Of a DNA stretch of 20,052 nucleotides, positions 18,210 through 20,052 are shown piece by piece; position 1 is the first letter of the stretch, and every line of letters starts with the position of its first letter. The notes under the pieces are model-generated. The model was not told the origin of the DNA. It worked only from the letters and a program-made list of their open reading frames with translations, and made no database searches. The translations under genes were made by a program, and so were the position numbers. Origin of the DNA: Brachionus plicatilis (taxonomy: Eukaryota > Rotifera > Eurotatoria > Ploima > Brachionidae); NCBI GenBank assembly GCA_010279815.1, contig QEOQ01000022.1:72006-92057 (forward strand). Reading direction: 5' to 3'.

Positions 18210-18718
18210 GTATTAAGAATAATAAAAAAATAATGATATTTTTTATTAATATAAAATAAAGAGTTATTTATATTATATTAAAAAATGTTCCAAAATGTCT
18301 ATAAAGAATTTTGTTGACGATGAAATAATTATTTCTATTCTAAAGAAGAAGCTGAAATCATTTATATAAAAAATTTTAGGAAAAATTATTCTGTTTATTT
18401 TTTCCAAATTCTAAGACAATTCAATAATTCAATATAAAATTTTTTGCTTTTATTTGATTAAATTTTATTGTCCCAAGGGACAAAAACCAAATTTTGGGTT
18501 TTAGCCCTTGGGCTTCTCTGCAAGGTAATACGGTAACAGATACATTCAGAGTTATTTTTTTCTTTTAAAGAAAGTTTCCAAAGAACCATGAGAATTACTT
18601 CAACCAACAGCTTACAAAGAACCAACTTTTTCACCGATTGAGTCCTTAACGAATAGAATAATTTACCTTCGAAATTTATTGAAACTTCAACAGTCAATCA
18701 ATTCAAAAATACAAACCA
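18210..18718. other. Spacer with a strong hairpin
   Basis: No gene that I can support. A minus-strand open stretch at 18458-18697 has no recognisable motif. The main structure is the hairpin at 18472-18512, after which the sequence is less AT-biased up to the inverted-repeat element. Confidence 0.5.
18472..18512. repeat. Strong two-part hairpin
   Basis: CCCAAGGG at 18472-18479 pairs with CCCTTGGG at 18505-18512, and inside it AAAACC pairs with GGTTTT around a short AT loop. It is the strongest stem in the right part of the window and has few GC-rich rivals in this DNA. It could be the end of an unrecognised mobile element. Confidence 0.6.
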
Positions 18719-18720
18719 TA

Positions 18721-19393
18721 AAACCTCGGAAACTACCCCATGGGCTTCAGAAAAAAAATGATGGGGTACTAATTTAAAAAAAAAGGTTTACTCCTATAAA
18801 TTTTACTCCCAAAAAACAGTCAATGACCCGGGAGTTTAATTAAAAAAATTATATTAGGAAATTAGGTTATAAAAATATTTGCCTGGGCTTATACAAGGAC
18901 TATTCGATTTAAATAATATTAAAAAATTTAAAGTCAGGTACTAATAATGTGACGCTTTTTTTTAAAAAAAAAACCAAGTTGTACATGTATTAAAATTAAA
19001 CTTAAGCTCATGTTGTCAACTAAGATAGTTGAAATTGATGATGTTGTAACACAAAAAGGTAAAAAGGAAACATGTAAAATATGCATTAAAGAGTTTGTTA
19101 GATTAAAGACACATATGACTAGAGTTCATAAAAATAATGTATAAAAACTGATGAAATAACAACAATTAATTGATATAATTAAATAATTGATATAATTGAT
19201 AATTTGAATAAAATTTTTGGGTCTGAAAAGGTTACTTTTATTCTACCTAGAATATTTAAGGTAGAGTAAAAAGGACGGCACCCCATGGATGTGTAGATTT
19301 ATCAAATTTTTAATCCCATGAGGCTAAAGAAAAAATATTTTTACTTTTTATGGCTATATACATCCTATAATCCCGGGGTAGTTTCCGAGGTTT
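18721..19393. mobile_element. Inverted-repeat DNA element with possible TA target site
   Basis: AAACCTCGGAAACTACCCC at the left (18721-18739) is matched perfectly, inverted, at the right (19375-19393). Including one flanking TA on each side, the match is 21 bases at each end. The TA may be the target duplication, as in Tc1/mariner-type elements; no 9-bp duplication is present. Inside lie a second hairpin next to the left end (TACCCCAT with ATGGGGTA, 18733-18769), an inverted pair near 19236-19272 and a small zinc-finger-like ORF (19010-19144). No transposase is recognisable, so it is probably a non-autonomous derivative. Confidence 0.75.
19010..19144 (+). CDS. 44-residue C2H2 zinc-finger-like ORF within the element
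   Basis: ATG at 19010 opens 44 codons ending TAA. Residues 22-40 read CKICIKEFVRLKTHMTRVH, a Cys-x2-Cys ... His-x4-His arrangement with the Phe and Leu expected of a C2H2 finger, but with nine rather than twelve residues between the second Cys and the first His. It lies in the middle of the 18721-19393 element. It may be a remnant of a transposon DNA-binding protein, an exon of a longer spliced protein or a free micro-protein. No other conserved partner is visible nearby. Confidence 0.4.
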   Translation: MLSTKIVEIDDVVTQKGKKETCKICIKEFVRLKTHMTRVHKNNV

Positions 19394-19395
19394 TA

Positions 19396-19693
19396 CGATG
19401 CGATACTATTAGGAAATTTTATTTATATTTGTATCTTAATTTGAAAATAAAATTGAATTGATTACTATTTTTTTACTAAAAATCACTTTATTCATAATAT
19501 CTTTTACCAAAATTAACACATAATTGAAGACATTTTGGCCCTTTTTGGTCTTTTAAATTTAAAAAAAAAGTCCGGACTTGGACTTGACTTGAGACTTGTG
19601 ACTTTTAAAAAACTCTGCCAAAAATCCACTAATCATAGCACAATTGTCTATTCTATGTTATTTAAAAAACCTCAAATTTTCAAATTAATTTGA
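19396..19693. other. Spacer with a short GACTT-rich repeat
   Basis: AT-rich and non-coding, between the inverted-repeat element and the reverse-transcriptase fragment. It contains the degenerate GACTT tandem at 19570-19605. Confidence 0.5.
19570..19605. repeat. Degenerate GACTT tandem repeat
   Basis: Five GACTT units occur in about 36 bases (GTCCGGACTTGGACTTGACTT and then GAGACTTGTGACTT). It resembles the simple repeats seen at ends or inside of some animal DNA transposons, but I cannot assign it to an element. Confidence 0.6.
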
Positions 19694-20029
19694 ATTTTTT
19701 CTTTAGAATTTTTTTATAACCTTTCAAACTATTTTGAAAATAGATCTCAGATAGTTAAAATTGGTTGTGAAAAGTCTAATCCAGTAAAATTAAAATTAGG
19801 TGTCCCGCAAGGATCTGTTCTGGGTCCACTGCTATTTCTTATTATTATCAATGATTTACCATTTTTATTTAAAAATTTAAGTATCAAAATGTTTGCAGAT
19901 GATACAACAATAAGTATCTCTGAAAAAGACCTTGAAACAGCTTTGATAAAATTAAATGTTACAACAAAAAATTTAAATGAATGGTGTATTTTTAACAGAA
20001 TTGACATAAACTCGTCAAAAACTTTTTGA
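19694..20029 (+). pseudogene. LINE-type reverse transcriptase fragment
   Basis: A 111-codon frame, open from 19694 to the stop at 20027-20029, carries the hallmarks of a non-LTR retrotransposon reverse transcriptase. It has NYFENRSQIVKIG (like the YLSNRxQ segment of jockey-type elements), LGVPQGSVLGPLLFLI and FADDTTIS with the catalytic Asp pair, then LNEWCIFNRIDINSSKT. There is no start codon at the left, where a stop at 19691-19693 interrupts it. At the right the frame breaks inside a conserved region and then continues in another frame to the window edge. So it is a 5'-truncated, frameshifted copy. If the ACE-like gene extends past the window, this piece lies antisense in its intron. Confidence 0.9.
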
Positions 20030-20052
20030 AAATAGGAAAAAATTATATCCAG

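Noticed and set aside
18065..18259. 64-codon plus-strand frame FVLKIFSLWGKVFVLW
   Set aside because: It is the translation of the tandem TTGTG units in the right arm of the fold-back element.
18458..18697. 79-codon minus-strand frame
   Set aside because: Open but without recognisable motif, and it overlaps the hairpin at 18472-18512. Not enough to call a gene.
19747..20007. 86-codon minus-strand frame
   Set aside because: Antisense of the reverse transcriptase core, whose plus-strand motifs are unmistakable.
1..20052. CRISPR array, tRNA or rRNA genes
   Set aside because: No regularly spaced identical repeats with unique spacers, no tRNA B-box with cloverleaf potential and no rRNA-like stretch was found. 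The arrays present are degenerate subterminal repeats of transposons.

Overview
This window looks like nuclear DNA of a small invertebrate animal. It is very AT-rich, has protein genes interrupted by very short GT-AG introns (49 to 83 bases where I could place both sites), and encodes animal families: a TTC23-like TPR protein, a class A GPCR and an angiotensin-converting-enzyme-like M2 peptidase. Mutator-like and LINE-type transposon remnants are also present. An AT-rich monogonont rotifer such as Brachionus would fit, but that is an impression from composition and families, not a proof.

Layout. 1-749: AT-rich upstream DNA. 750-5178 (+): a TTC23-like gene in four exons that I could join into one exact 551-codon frame, with two short introns and one 2.66 kb intron. 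5179-10750: a long intergenic region holding a 546-bp Mutator-type MITE (5693-6238, perfect 9-bp target duplication) and a short relic resembling a transposase tail (6543-6593). 10751-12550 (+): an uninterrupted 599-codon rhodopsin-like receptor. 12849-14392: a complete 1,544-bp Mutator-like element with matching ends, a perfect 9-bp target duplication and a broken transposase. 14709-14752: a nearly exact copy of a short piece of the receptor's third intracellular loop. 15927-16762 (-): the last four exons of an ACE-like gene, including a C-terminal membrane-anchor exon that appears only after splicing. 16763-20052: more than 3.2 kb with no further ACE exon. It holds decayed coding fragments, a third Mutator-like MITE (about 17706-18199), a 673-bp element with perfect inverted ends and a zinc-finger micro-ORF (18721-19393), and a reverse-transcriptase fragment (19694-20029).

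The host genes have no evident functional link: one is probably ciliary, one a neuropeptide-type receptor and one a peptidase. ACE-type enzymes do cleave small peptides of the kind such receptors detect, but adjacency in an animal genome is weak evidence. The most unusual signal is the mobile DNA: three elements share one plan (9-bp target duplications and opposed arrays of short subterminal motifs), yet each uses a different motif.
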